Part shown: positions 23,881 through 36,879 of the stretch, piece after piece | How the letters are laid out: every line of letters starts with the position of its first letter | How positions within the stretch are numbered: the first letter of the stretch is position 1 | NCBI GenBank assembly: GCA_964058845.1 | Contig: CAXKVR010000140.1 | Span: 248,001-312,000 of the forward strand | Direction of reading: 5' to 3' | DNA length: 64,000 nucleotides | Source of the DNA: Carex sylvatica | Lineage: Eukaryota; Streptophyta; Magnoliopsida; Poales; Cyperaceae | Position numbers and translations under genes: made by a program | Notes under the pieces: generated by a model | The model's input: only the letters and a program-made list of their open reading frames with translations | Database searches by the model: none | Told to the model about the DNA's origin: nothing

Positions 23881-25560
23881 AGAGTAAGTATTATCCTCTA
23901 GTAATTATTATTGTAAGATTGGATATACTTCATTGGAGTGTAGATTTAGGAAGGAAAATAACATGGTGAATGTTGTTTGGATTTCTAAATCTAGGTTAGA
24001 GTAAAGCTCTAGCTAGTATCTCCACAAATTATTCAAATTCAAAAATATTAAGGGGAAATAAGATAAAGGTATAAATTAGTTATTATACATTCTTTTATAA
24101 CTATTATATATCCTTGTAAGTGTGTTTGATCGTTACTCACAAAAAAAATTAATTGGATCATGGACAATAAATTTTTACATCACATAATCAAATCCTCAAA
24201 CTTCAAAAGAAACAATAATCTTAGGTTTAAGTTAGGTATGCTTGAATTTTAAGACTAAATTATACCTCGAATTGCAACAATTAAATTTCATTGATCTATT
24301 GAAATATTGAACTTTGATCAATTAAATAACTTCACTTATTAAATTTCAATTAAATTGAATATACCGAATTGCAACATTCAATTTCATGAGAATCTTGATC
24401 AAATAAAATTGAAATATCTAATTTCATGAGAATAAAAAGTAAATTCTAAATAAAACAATTGAAGTTTCGCATCTAATTAAGTATATCAATCTTGATAAAA
24501 TACATAGTTCATTCACAAATTACAATACTATCATACTAAGAGAATAATTCAATTTGATCATTTATAAAATACTTATATACATGACCCTATAATTTCAACA
24601 ATAGTTGACAATAAGAGTCTATCGCACATACTATGCACCTTATAAAATTCAAAATTCTTGTGTAATTCAAATATATATGTTTTAATTTATAATTTTATCA
24701 AATTAAGGGGGGAGCGCATGAATTGAGAGGGAGGATTCTCTTCGTTTGAGCATAATTATGTAATATTTGACCATTTTGCTCATTTTAAAAAAGAAGAGAG
24801 ATATTACAAGGTCGTGCTATATTGGTATTCCATAATACCACACACACACAAACACAAGAAAAAGGAAAAAACAAAAATTTCTAAATTTCTAAAATTTTGA
24901 ACTTTGTGGGAATAACCTATTTATTGAAGGATGTGTGTTTCAAAATTTATCTTTTAATAATAATTTATGTGTTGTTCACGATTTTATTACAAATATTATT
25001 ATTCTTGTTCCTTGAGATTTATATGTTATATTTTGAAAGTATTCAAGAAGATACTCTTGGTCTTGAATCATATAACTTCTAAGATGAGAAACATTTAATC
25101 ACTAAATAAGTTTACGGTCGTAGTAATTAAGGAGAAATATTAATTACCGAAGAAGATTGTCATGTAGATTAAAGCACATTGAAGTTATATAAATGTTGAT
25201 AAAAAATTATCATTTAATTACATTAATATATAAAATATGTATTTTATATATTGAACATGACCTAAATGAATAAAATATTATATGGATTGTGTTTTGTGTC
25301 ATTAATATTTTCATTGTGTCTTTAGAATCTTAGATATTAGATGTGTAGGATACAACAACAAATACACAACAATATGGTATTTTTTTTTTTAAAACCTTGA
25401 TAGTAGCTGTCAAGTATAATTTTTATTAATTAAAACATAAAATACATCCATCGTTCTACATCCAAAACATCATCCAACTACATCAACATCTAAAAAATAT
25501 CCACATCTAAACATCAACATTTAACAACACAAACAACTATAACAACAAAAGAAACAATAT
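23881..25560. other. AT-rich intergenic DNA
   Basis: The first few hundred bases may be the start of the second Athila-like element, but no gag is visible. Around 25290-25320 a GTGTTTTGTGTCATTAATATT phrase resembles the copia-type unit in inverse orientation. Nothing else is recognisable. Confidence 0.45.
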
Positions 25561-26634
25561 TGGATGGCTAGCGACCAAAGGAAATGAGACATTTTTTTCT
25601 TCTTTTTCTATTTGGGTTGCGGGTGGAGAAGGCAGGGTGCCGCGATGATGGGAGTGCAAAGAGAGATGAGAGCCGACGACTAAGGCTATTGCCGCCAACT
25701 GTCATTAGTTCTCTCAACAATGGTGAAGGAAAAAAAGGTGCTGATAGACGAGAGATGATGACTAGGGATATTATCGTCAATTTTCTCTTCTCCCGACGAA
25801 TAGGTGCTGGGGTAGGGGGGAAGGAATGAGTAGCGCTTGCTAGCAGCTAGAATTTTTTGAAGAGGAAGCGGGGTGGACGAGAGTGGAAGAGGGCGGAGGA
25901 GGGAATGGAGAAGGCAGAGAAGAAGAGGAGAAAGAGGAGAGAGTTACCGGTGAGGATCCTCCGCTCCCCCTTGGGAGGAGCAGGAGGCGAGGACGGAGCT
26001 GAGGAGACTTGTTGGCGAAGAGATGGGAGGAAGGAGATGGACGGGGCTGAGAAGGCTTGCGGCACGAGATGAAAAGATTGAGATGACAGAGATAGCTAGA
26101 GTTTAAAATAAATAAATTAAAAATTAGAGAATATAGAGCTAATATTATGTTTATAATTTTGGCCAGGTCTAATTGATTCAATAAACTTATTGAATATTTC
26201 TTACTCTTATTACATCATTTTCATAGAATAGTCTAATTTCATTATTGATCCTCGCCCACCTAAAAAAGTACAGAATTCTATGCGGACGTATAGTTACTAA
26301 ATGAGAGAGTTTAATTAGTTGCAATCTTTTAATTCCATTTTGTCATCTGCAATTAATGCTCTTTCAGCCAATTTTCATATATTAAAAGAAATTATTTTCC
26401 TGGTATTGGATTTGAATCTGCAACTTTGATCACATAAAATAAATATTATAATTAGTCAAGTAGATCAAGCCTACACAATTCTGTCTATTTAATTTTAATA
26501 GCAATTTTAGTTATGTTAATTTTATTTAAATTTCATTGAAAACTAAGTTTTCCGAACTGCACTTGGAGAAAATACCAATTTGTTAACATTGAAATGGACA
26601 GGATCAGGTAGAATTCTTCTTACCCATGGCCATG
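25561..26634. other. Intergenic, with a GA-rich segment at 25580-26080
   Basis: The 25580-26080 segment is rich in GAGGAG / GGAGAAG on the plus strand and is less AT-rich than its surroundings. It opens several overlapping frames whose Arg/Glu/Lys or Ser/Pro composition reflects the low complexity. I do not call a gene. The remainder is AT-rich. Confidence 0.45.
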
Positions 26635-26642
26635 ATCCCATC

Positions 26643-27549
26643 TAGGGATGGTAAAAAAGTTCGTGATTCGATTCGGATTTGATTCGGGTTTGATTCGGGT
26701 TTGATTCGGGTTTGATTCGAGTTTAATTTGATTCGAAATGGGTTCGAATTGAAACTAACCAAACCAGGTTTGGTTCGGTTCGAAATTAATTCAAACCAAA
26801 CTCAAACCTAACCTGGTTTAATCGAAATGAGTTCGTCAACTTTAATGTTTCGAATCTCATAATAACATCGGCCGTTCATTTACCTGATTAAATTAAAACC
26901 CAAGATAGAGAATCATAATTTAACTTAGCCGACGCTCCCTCGCTCTCAAATCTCAATAACCTAGTTCTCTCTTCACCTCTCCCTAACTCATTCTCTCTCT
27001 CGCTCTAAAACCTAGCCGATGCTCTCAGCGACTGGCTCTCTCTCCAGCTATCACTCATCTCTCCGGCCTAGACGGCTGTCTCTCCTCTCTCTTTGGCCGT
27101 CTCTCCTCCGCTTTCTCTACCTTTCGGATTCTCACTTCATTAGATGGTCCGATCAAAGATTTGATCGAGTGAGCACTCGAGGTACGATTACTTATTTTAC
27201 TGCATATTTCAGTTTTTGTACTTAATCCTCTTTTTACGATAATTTGTTGTGATGTATTTTTTCATGAATAATTTTTTAACTTAAAAATACTCATTTCATA
27301 CCGGTAAAAGGAAGCCATGTGAATTTTTTCCCGTCAGAAAAAATTAATGTATAAACTACCAGTATAACTAGGACTGCTAAAAAATAATTTAGGGTGTGAT
27401 TTGATTCGGGTTCAATTCGAAAAATGTGTAGTTCGCAATTAATTCGATTCGAAATGGGTTCGATTCGAAATGAATCAAATCAGATTCGGTTCGAATCTCA
27501 TTCAAATCAAACTCAAACCTAGAATAAGTTCGATTCGTTGCCACCTCTA
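26643..27549. mobile_element. Non-autonomous hAT-type element with 8-bp duplication
   Basis: 907 bp. The ends are TAGGGATGGTAA on the left and TTGCCACCTCTA on the right, an inverted pair of the kind common in plant hAT elements. ATCCCATC flanks it at 26635-26642 and 27550-27557, a perfect 8-bp duplication. Inside the left end is a tandem of GATTCGGGTTT units (26665-26720). Matching inverted TTCGATTCGAAATG material lies near the right end. There is no transposase. Confidence 0.85.
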
Positions 27550-27557
27550 ATCCCATC

Positions 27558-28555
27558 CAATTGCACAATTTAAATTTTTTTTTTTTTTTTACTTTATACT
27601 GCAATCCCTGCCTAGCATAGGGCCAACGCCCCCACTCGTACAAATCCCCGTGCTAGGCAAAAGTCAAAGCAACCTATACCTATTGCTGTTTGTTATTTAC
27701 CTTTGAATGGTCTGTTTATCTGTTACTGCTAGCTACACACTGTTACTGCTAGTTACACATTGTTTCACTGTGTACCAACCTACCTGCTGCACCATCCAAA
27801 TAACAAAATATATAATAACAGAGCCGCTATCACGTAGTAGTAGTAGTACCGTCCTTTTGTGTCGTATAATATACTTCATATGTGTGTGTTGTGTGTATTA
27901 TTGTTTGCTTCCAACTGTAAATAATATACTATTCTATTATGATATTATCTCATTTCTCCATGAACAGCTGGTTTTGGTGCGTTGCCTTATCGCCAGCCAT
28001 GTTTTACACTTCCTAATCAATCAATCCCTATATATGATGACAAGGACTCGATCACATGAGCCCAACCCTATAACTCATGGGCCCCACCACCCCTTTCTCC
28101 TTTTTTTAGTACTCTTCTCTTCTTGTTTATAAAGCTACTGTACTCAACTTTCCTCTCTCTCTCTCGATCTAATTTCCTTAAAAAACTCAATTTCAGCCTT
28201 CTTCCTGGAAGTTTCTAGGGCAGTTTTGCAGTGCCGAGATAACAGTCTCTAATTGACAGCACCTCTCAATTCATATGAAAAGGTCAATGGGTTTTCGCCT
28301 ACTCCTTTCCTCTTCTTGCTCTAGTCAACTCTAAAATAACCGTTTCCTTCTTTGGTTTCCTCTATTTCTCCAGTTCTTTGCGGATCTGAAATTAAGACAT
28401 GTATATATAAAAAAAGATTCAACCAAAGAAAAGAAAATTTTATATATATACATAGATATATATATACACACACACAGAGACAGCAGTAGCTTTTGTACCA
28501 CTCCAAAGGGAACCTGTTTCCACATCCGTAGACTTTCTCCGGTTTTAATCAAGAA
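27558..28555 (+). promoter_or_regulatory. Promoter and leader of the NGATHA-like gene
   Basis: A TATA-like TTTATAAAG at about 28125 is followed by a CT-rich initiator stretch (CCTCTCTCTCTCTCG, about 28151), so transcription probably starts near 28155. That leaves a leader of about 400 bases. It holds a TA/CA microsatellite at about 28440-28480 and short upstream ORFs. The hAT element ends roughly 570 bp upstream of the TATA-like box. Confidence 0.5.
28275..28334 (+). CDS. Upstream ORF in the NGATHA-like leader
   Basis: A 19-codon frame from ATG to TAA, beginning M-K-R-S-M and ending S-S-Q-L, lying in the likely leader 222 bases before the main start. A second mini-ORF (ATG, two codons, stop) lies at about 28400. 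Such frames usually lower translation of the main ORF. Whether the peptide is conserved cannot be judged here. Confidence 0.35.
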   Translation: MKRSMGFRLLLSSSCSSQL

Positions 28556-29593
28556 ATGGAGTTTCCACATGGAAGAAATTCAAGAGAAGGGGAAGATCAG
28601 CAGGAATCAGCTTTAAAAAATCGAATCCCTCTGATGCTTCCAGCTGGATCTACTTCCTTATCGTTTTCCTCCGCTTTTCGTTGGTCTACTGATGGATCTG
28701 GAAGCAGCATGTCTGGAACTGGTGCGAGCTCAAGTGACGGTGTATACATAGCGAAGGAACACATGTTCGATAAAGTAGTGACACCGAGTGATGTCGGAAA
28801 ACTCAACCGGCTCGTCATCCCCAAGCAGCATGCCGAGAAGTACTTCCCCCTGGACCCAACATCTGGTGACAAAGGTCTCTTGTTAAGCTTCGAGGACCGT
28901 ACTGGGAAGCCATGGCGGTTCCGGTACTCCTATTGGAACAGCAGTCAGAGTTATGTGATGACAAAGGGTTGGAGTCGATTTGTGAAGGAGAAGCGGCTGG
29001 ATGCCGGTGACACAGTCTCTTTTGGAAGAGGAGCAGGAGAACAAGCTCGTGAAAGGTTATTTATTGATTGGAAGCGTCGAGCAGAGGCAACACATGACCT
29101 ATCCCGGATTCCGGGACAGTTACCCTTGACATCCATTCCATTTCCACGCACTATCGGTTCATGGGGTCACAACAGTTTTTATCTACCACCATCACCTCCG
29201 GCAACACTCTTTGAGCACCACCAAAGCAGGCAAGCAATAGGGCAACAAGTTATCTGGTTCCGATCTGGCATGTCAAGGCCTCCTCAAATTACAGCACCAG
29301 GCTTACCAGTTGTTTTGGAATCAGTGCCTGTTGGGAGTGGTCAGGCAACTGCAAAAAGAGTGAGGTTGTTCGGGGTAAATCTCGACAGTCCCGAATCAGA
29401 GGGGAATTCAAATGACACTAACCTAGAATCAATAACAATGCCGAATTGGCGGTCAAGGCCCATTTCATCCGCTCTACCTTTGTTTGAATTGTCTTCAAAT
29501 GGCATGAATGAACAATCGAAAGCAGCTGTGGTATATTCTCCTTCTTCTTCCTCAATAAAAGAGGGGCATTCATCCTTGGATCTTGATTTGTGA
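28556..29593 (+). CDS. NGA: B3-domain transcription factor, NGATHA-like
   Basis: A 345-residue nuclear DNA-binding protein in one exon. The B3 domain covers about residues 67-174 and contains [49 protein letters not shown] and [18 protein letters not shown]. This arrangement, with no AP2 domain, marks the NGATHA branch of the RAV family, which shapes leaf margins, style and stigma in Arabidopsis. Downstream is the repression motif RLFGV (260-264). The protein ends in LDLDL (341-345), an EAR-like motif, so it is probably a repressor that recruits TOPLESS-type co-repressors. The N-terminal 60 residues and the Ser/Pro-rich linker are unstructured. The start is the first ATG in frame with the domain. 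This is the only host-type gene in the window. Confidence 0.92.
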   Translation: MEFPHGRNSREGEDQQESALKNRIPLMLPAGSTSLSFSSAFRWSTDGSGSSMSGTGASSSDGVYIAKEHMFDKVVTPSDVGKLNRLVIPKQHAEKYFPLDPTSGDKGLLLSFEDRTGKPWRFRYSYWNSSQSYVMTKGWSRFVKEKRLDAGDTVSFGRGAGEQARERLFIDWKRRAEATHDLSRIPGQLPLTSIPFPRTIGSWGHNSFYLPPSPPATLFEHHQSRQAIGQQVIWFRSGMSRPPQITAPGLPVVLESVPVGSGQATAKRVRLFGVNLDSPESEGNSNDTNLESITMPNWRSRPISSALPLFELSSNGMNEQSKAAVVYSPSSSSIKEGHSSLDLDL

Positions 29594-32300
29594 GAAGTAC
29601 AAACTAACAATTGGGGTAACTCAACTACCGATCGACCCAAGTACTCAACGAAGGTTTGAACAAAGATCAATTCTTTTTGGAAAATTTTTCTGTTTACATC
29701 TTTTTAATTAAATAGGTTATCAAGATATCATGACAGTTTTGTGATGATAAGTAAACTGAGTATAGATTAGTATGTGGATGTTTCTCTAGATCTGATCAAG
29801 TTGATTTTGCATTTCTCTTTATTTGGATGTCTTTTTTATCTTTTAGTTTACTAAATTGTAAGTACTTTTCTCATGTTTGATAGGCAAATTAATACGTATT
29901 CTATATCTACATGTGATGACATTTTTTATATTTCTACCTATAGCAACTTCAATTAACTATATCGGATGCTGTTTCCACATTTCCATTTGGCACACAATTC
30001 TTCACGCACCCATTTACTGTCCCATTGTCTTTTTATTTTTCTGTTCTATGCTATGTGTTGTGTTGCTTGCTAGGCCGACTCAATTTTTCGCACATCCACC
30101 AGGCCATTAACAGGACTAAACCCTACAGTTGTGGAGCACACTGCCAGGTCAGATCTTAATCTTTCTTCACTAAGTTTAATTTTCTTTTCTTTTTTCTTAT
30201 TTGCTCTTTTGTTTCATTGGGATAAGCCATGCATCAGTAGTAGCAAAGAACATGCAACCTTTAAAAGCGTACAAACTTGGTTTGCTCTACTATGGAATGG
30301 AACCTCAATTCTTCTTTTAATAGGGCTTTATAAAAATTTAGTTTGCGCTGTCTGGAGTTGTGTACGTATAGTATAAAGTCCATTTGTTCTTTATGTGGTG
30401 GCAGAATGTAAAGAGCATTGGTACGAATATGTACAGTTGTGCAGGTCCTTTGTCTAGAATTTATGTGATAGTGTCAAATTTTACTGGTATATACAATTTT
30501 TACTGTGCTAGGTAGCTATATAAATTAGTTTGATATTGCATTTATTGGGTTGAAAAGTTTGATTGAAACACATGAAAAGATAGAATATACCTGCTGAGAT
30601 ACGACTTCATATCGTTCCAATAGTATCTTTCTCTAGTATCTGACTTAGATATGTAGCATCTGAACTATCAATTCCGAATTTCAAAATCAATCAACCCTCC
30701 CTACTAAAGGATTCTTCTTTTAATCGAACAATTCAGATATTGTCCAACTAAATCAAAAGATTTGGAGTTGTATGGTATTGGTACCGCATAAATATAATTG
30801 TAGAGATGAAAATTATTGATGAAAGGTTTAGGGTTGTTGCTGGTGGGGTAATAAAGTGCTATGTATATATGTAGAGTTGTAGAGACAGTACCAAAATTAA
30901 TTGAAATAAAAGAGTTTTCAAGTATCTCTATTAATTTTCTACATATCACTATTATATATTCTTTTAAAATCTTTAAGTTACAATTGAGAAAAAAAAACTA
31001 TTGGATGTTAATGTGATATATGGCACTTCTTTATGAATATATTGAATTTAAAGTATTTTTTACTTTATTATGATGTTTATCAACTATTAAGAGCTTGCAA
31101 ATATTCAATGGCACGAAGAACTTCTGGCTTTTTTTTTTCTTTTTCTTACAATCAATTATCATCAACATGAAGCTGAAATTCTATGTTTTATGATGTACGA
31201 GTTGAGAAAGAAAATGAGATCATGTTTGATAATTATATTTATGTTATATCTTATTTTATGAAACGTATTACAATTTTATAATACTTATAATATATCATTA
31301 TACATACCAGTGGTAGCACTAGCTAGGGACTGATGGTATGAAAGAGGTAGAGGGGAGGTCATAGAATAATATTACTTATTTTTCGTAAGAATAGAATGAG
31401 ATTCAAATGAGTTATAGGATTACTTCATTTTAGCGCTACATGCACCTTATACTTGCACCAAATGGTAACGGTTGATAGAGCCTCAGTCAATAATGTCTCA
31501 ATAATTGACCGAGTAATTTGAGATGCACTAAGCAGCAGCAAACATATATCAATATCTCATTCCATTCCCACGAAAGGTTAACATCTTAACCCTATCAAAT
31601 CAAATTTCTCATAAGCTATATTATATTGATCTTTGTTCAAACATATACTTTTGCATTGGCTGATCGATCGGTGGGGTCCGGACCTTGCAGGTGGCAGCTC
31701 AAGCGCCCTTGCCGTGTTAATAATCACACGAAGCTATGATACCCCTCCATTGAAGCACCTTATATTGCTAATGATAGTACTAATAATTGTAAGAATCATG
31801 TTAATTAATAATGAAATGTAGTATATGCTCATAGAAGGTTCGGCGTCAGTTTTTCATGTTTCTTCTAATATTAGTCCCCCTTCTTATCCAATTAATTGCT
31901 TTCTGATAACATTGTTTCCTTTTCATAAAATTTTCTTTGTTTTCCTTATTACGATGAGTGCTGGAAATCAAAGATATACCGGGACAACATTAGTTAGTTC
32001 TGAAGGAAATTATCTTCATAAGGTCAAGGTCATACATCGAGTTTTAGTCTCAGGATTATTTATTATAAAAGTACTAATATATCGAGTAACAAAATATCAA
32101 TGCATGATATACAATTCCAATGCATCTCTGTGAAATTTTGTACATTTCAAGTTTTTCTTGCTGAGTTCATGTTTATCCGACGGGATTAAGTATTAGTACT
32201 TTAAAATACTTAAAAAAACACATTCGTAGGGTATATATGCATTTATTGGAATTTTGTTTGGCAGAAGAAATGAATAACAATCAGGCGCTCTACTTAAACT
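29594..32300. other. 3' flank of the NGATHA-like gene and intergenic DNA
   Basis: The 3' untranslated region probably ends within the first few hundred bases. The small frames at 29877-30376 do not resemble known proteins. The rest is AT-rich with no repeat that I can classify. Confidence 0.45.
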
Positions 32301-32304
32301 TTGA

Positions 32305-32770
32305 AATTAGAAAGGTGTTTTTAACCTCATCAAGCATCTTTGTGAACTTAATTCTAAGACCTATCAGATCGGATTTAAAATAATGTTGAAACCGATCTAC
32401 GCATATATGCTTGGTGAGCTTAATTTCAAAACCTATCAACTGGCTCCAAATGATGAATCCCAACCGTTGAAACAAATCAACTTACGAGTGATACATTTAC
32501 ATGTAAAACTTATAAATTTTCAAATTTAATTTAGTATAAAGTCAAGAGGTCAAAAGAAGAAGGTTTATAAGAATGTTCGTGCGTTCATTTTTCATTATTT
32601 TTTTACAGTTTAATTTTATACTAGAAGTTTAAAATAATTATAGAACTTATAAAATTTGTTATAAAATATCATGAAATAAATCATTTTAACAGTTTATAAT
32701 TATCATTTGAAGACAATCAAATAGATTCTAGAGTTAAGCTCACCAAGAACGTCTTGGGAAGCTTAAGAAC
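32305..32770. repeat. Degenerate copy of palindrome family 2
   Basis: It carries the family landmarks ACGAGTGATACATTTACATG, TTTAGTATAAAGTCAAGAGG and GGTCAAAA, with a poorly preserved second arm ending TTAAGCTCACCAAGAACG. The edges are approximate. Confidence 0.45.
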
Positions 32771-33663
32771 AGTACCATAGTACTCATGAAATTAAACTAG
32801 TTATACAGTGTAATAAAAGATTTAGCTTCTTTGTAAGCATGCAATTAATTGGCAACATTTGAAATTATTGATTGCATCCATGTGCTTCTGTATCTTATGG
32901 GTTAGTAATTACTAGGCACTTAGGCTTTCTTTAACTTTCCTGACGCCTTCATCATTCTAGGGCTTTTTTGTAGTACTTATTCTAGATTTTTATAAAACAA
33001 TTGTTTAAAAAAGTGAATAACTTTTTGATACAAATCATTATATGAATCTGTATTAGTTTTTTAAACATAGCAATTAGTTGAATATCAGTGTAGTGCATAA
33101 TTTATATCAGTTTCTTGTAGAAGCTAAGTTCTTTTGGGAAGCTGCTTAGCAAAACCACGTTCTTTAGACTTTTCAATAATATAGCAACTCCGAATCATAC
33201 ATGGTTAGCTAAAGCTTTTTAATCCAATTTTATGGATGTGAGAGAGTTTGTTATTTAGAAACTATGCAGTAAAGTTTCTTATTAAGAAACTGTTTATAAA
33301 CTCTATGCTGACTAAATGATCATTGGTTCAAATTATTTCTAATTTTTAATTTGATGCTGATGTGACTTAATAGAAATTCTAAAATTAATTTCAGAAATAT
33401 GAGAGTTAGAAACTTTAGAGACCTTAATTTTTTAAAAATAATTAATAGTTATTTAGAAACTCAGTTGAGTTACTGGGATGTAGATGCTCAAGAAAGAAAA
33501 TCAAGGAGTATGCATGTAAGTAAGTTGCTTAAGAAAAATTAAGCTAATTCCGCTACTAGTATATAAATTAGATTGTGCTCCATACAGGGTATGTAAAATG
33601 GAGGGGAGGGAAGGAATCCTATCCTCTGAGGTAATAGAATATTTATGTTCGGATCACAGTCAT
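32771..33663. other. AT-rich intergenic DNA
   Basis: No coding sequence, RNA gene or obvious repeat is seen. Confidence 0.5.
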
Positions 33664-34110
33664 CTAGGGGTGTCAACAAGCTAGCTCAGTTCAAGTTAGG
33701 CTTTAGCTCATCTTGTTAATTCTGGACCGAGTTACAGTCGAGCAAGCTGGACCTAGGGCATCTAAGTTAAATCCTCAGCTTGAACTAGTGACGAGCCAGT
33801 TCGAGCTAGCTAGACAGTATAAAATTTTTAAGAAGAAAATAAATTCTACAAATTTTTTGGATTGAGTTGAGCCGAGCTAGACAGTATAAGATGCACATAA
33901 ATTCATACAAATTCACAAATTAATGCCTAGCTGAGGTAGCTCACGAGCTGGCAAGCAAGCTAGGCTCCAGCTTAAACTCGTTAATTCTGGACCTAACTAG
34001 TGGCGAGCTGACTCATTAACAGCTCAGTCCAGTAACGAGCGAACTGTTAGCGAGCGAGTCAGGTGCGAGTTATGATCAAGCCACGAGCTACGACCTTTGT
34101 TACCTTAGGT
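33664..34110. mobile_element. Probable hAT-like MITE with GAGCTAGC-type internal repeats
   Basis: It begins TAGGGGTGTCAACAAGC, like a hAT-type end. Inside, CGAGC/GAGCTAGCTAG motifs repeat in both orientations. The right end (TTTGTTACCTTAG) is a degraded counterpart and no target duplication is evident. Confidence 0.45.
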
Positions 34111-35448
34111 GATACAAATTTGGATGGAAGAGAGGCAACATAAAGAGTTTATCATCTTCTACATTCCAATTTGATCGCTATAAATTTGAATATATAATTT
34201 GTATATATATAAACCTCATCTCTCCTCCTCTCCTCAAAATTTAATATTCTGAAACAAATAAACATAAACATAAGTCGGTCAGATCCGGTTAGCTCTCCTC
34301 TCATCTCCCCCTCCTTGTGTACCCTTTTGTGGAGAACGCTCTAATTAAAAGGTACCACATATATATTCCTTAAATTAGGCAATGCAAGTTAATTGTTACA
34401 TTACAAGTCTGCACAAAAGATATTTGGTACACATGGAGCCTATGTGTGAAGCAGTACCATGCATGCATTGATGTGATTTTCTGCCATCTTACGTTTAATA
34501 GGGGTCAATAATTAAGATCAAACAAATATGGGAATCGGGTAATATATCTAATAAGGTACAAAATGGAATGAGTAAATTTCAATTACAAATAACTCATTTT
34601 ATTGGATTCTTAATGGTAAACTGGTCGGGTGGAACTTTTGTTAAGTGTAAATTCCTCACCCATTTCTTCTCCTTAATTGCTAGTCCTTGTTATTTCTTGA
34701 ATATTTCCTAGCAAAATTACAGGATAAAGTGGCCTATTTATAGGCGAGATTAGAGTGTACTGCCTAACTATACTAGCTAGTGACTTAATTAACAGTGTTA
34801 GTTATCTCTTTTACAAATTGGGTTAGACGAGTCCACTTAGGTTGTGCTTCAGAAAACGTAGAGGTAGAAGGAACGAAAGGGAAGGAAAGAAAAGTATAAG
34901 AAGCAAGTTTACTCAGTTTACATTCTGGTTTGGGAGTGACGAATTTGGAAGAGTTTGTATACTGAGTTCCCCCTCTTTCCCCTCCGCTTTCTATCTGATT
35001 TCTCTCCTTTGAAGCAGAAAAATGACCTCGATCAGATCCAGTCTGCTGGCCTTTCACCTCTACTTCCTTTCTTTTTCTTTAATGAGTGATATTTCACTTC
35101 CTCTAGAACATATATATAGTTAATTAAGTGTAATTAAACCAGAAAATGAGATGTTAATTTCACTGTTGTCTCCAATACAAATAGTTTTTTAACTAAAACT
35201 TTGCACGCCTTAATTATTACTTATAATCAGAGTACCAGATAATTAATCTGAAAAAAAAAATTAATTGTTTTCAAAAAAAATTTAGTCCAATTGGAGTAGA
35301 AAGGCAGGACCTGTTCCATCCGAACTACATAACAATTCATTTTTTTTATTGTACAAAACTACGAGATTAGCGCAATATATAACACGAGCCCAATCTCTCT
35401 ATAGAAAGACATAGGTTTATTTCTTTCAAAAAAATATATATATATATA
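34111..35448. other. Intergenic DNA
   Basis: AT-rich. The frame at 34785-35057 on the minus strand is low-complexity Ser/Lys/Thr sequence without a recognisable domain, so I do not call it a gene. The right end runs into a (TA)n tract. Confidence 0.45.
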
Positions 35449-35878
35449 GAGGTTGGCTACTATGCGTATATAAGCATATCCACACATATGCTTATAACTC
35501 ATTTTTGTGTTTTCAATGTCCAAATGATCGATCTGAACCGTTAGATGTGATCTCTATATTGAAATGTGCTTGGAGACCAAATTTTACATTTTTCTAAATT
35601 TTTTTACTATTTATTAAGCCAATTTGAAAATTTCTGATTCAACGGTGGCTTCTGATTTTACTGTTTTGTTAAGACACCGTTGGATCAGCGATTTTCAAAG
35701 TGGCTTAATAAATAGTAAAAAAAATTCAGAAAAATGTAAAATTTGGTCTCCAAGAACATATTAATATGAAGAACAAGATGAATGGTTCCAATCGACCATT
35801 TGGACATTGGAAACACAAAAATGAGTTATAAACATATGTGGGAATGTGCTTATATATATAAGCATAGTAGCCAACCTC
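35449..35878. repeat. Palindrome family 1, copy A
   Basis: 430 bp that folds almost end to end: left GAGGTTGGCTACTATGCGTA, right the inverse ending AGTAGCCAACCTC. The arms share TGTGCTTGGAGACCAAATTT and TTTACTATTTATTAAG. The centre holds CAACGGTGGCTTCTGATTTT. (TA)n flanks both sides (35434-35448 and 35879-35902). It encodes nothing. Confidence 0.85.
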
Positions 35879-35902
35879 ATATATATATATATATATATAT
35901 AT

Positions 35903-36525
35903 AGAAAGTAGTCGGTACATATATTAGTGCCCTTAAATAATAATTAAAAAATCCTTCTATTGTGCGGAACTGGAAATAATAACTAATAGGAGAAACATTT
36001 GTGGGCAATAATTGTACTTGCGGATAGATATATATTTAAGAGTATAGATCTTTCCCTGATGCCGGCCAATATATATTTGTTGTTTGGTCGACCATCATGT
36101 CATATATCACGCTCATAATTAGTGCTTTCTGAAATATTGTTTATATATTAATTAATACTTATATTGTGTACATGCATTACACCAGAAATATATTGTACAT
36201 GATAGAACAAAAACAAATTATCATACAAAATAATATTTTTTTATAAAAAAAAATCAATAAAAAAATAATTATTCAACAATGTTCATAAATTATATTAATA
36301 TAGATTCTCTAAATTCAAATTATAAATAAAAAGTTAATTAGTATAATAAAGTCCAATGAAAAATAATGTTGATTTAGCGCAAATTGAACATATCATAGTT
36401 GTATCTAATATTATACTTATACACCTTGTATCTGTCAAATAATTATCTCATTTAAGTAAACATGATTATATTCTCTATTTTATGTACACAAATGCATAAA
36501 AATTCTAGGGAGTGGAGGATAACCT

Positions 36526-36562
<37 letters not shown>

Positions 36563-36879
36563 TGTGTAAAACTAGGGTGTTCGAGTTTAACTTCAAAATA
36601 TATTTGTTTAACTCTAAAAAGTTGGAGGTTGATTACTTAGATGAAATGTCATTTAATTAAATCAAAATTGGTCAATTAATATGTCAAATCAAAAGATGGA
36701 AGACAAATATCACAAAATAAAGTTCATGGTTAAAATCTACTCAAATAACCATGAATTTTGATATGTCATACACTTCCTAACTCTAAATGATTGAAAAGTT
36801 GTGGAATTTTGAAAATCAAATGAAATGACAAGCTCTTATTAGTGCCACGTTGCACGGGGTACCCATAGCAATTACCCTA
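35903..36879. other. AT-rich intergenic DNA
   Basis: Contains a TA tract followed by a GA microsatellite (about 36530-36562). Nothing else is recognised. Confidence 0.45.

Noticed and set aside
25568..26181. Overlapping frames in a GA-rich segment
   Set aside because: Low-complexity Arg/Glu/Lys or Ser/Pro translations on both strands, with no domain and no splice or promoter context.
28321..28570. Minus-strand frames over the NGATHA-like leader
   Set aside because: They run antisense through a microsatellite and UTR and show no known protein.
28951..29670. Minus-strand frames inside the B3 gene
   Set aside because: They are shadows of the well-supported plus-strand gene.
29877..30376. Small plus-strand frames after the B3 gene
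   Set aside because: Hydrophobic, T-rich translation with no domain. They could be 3' flank.
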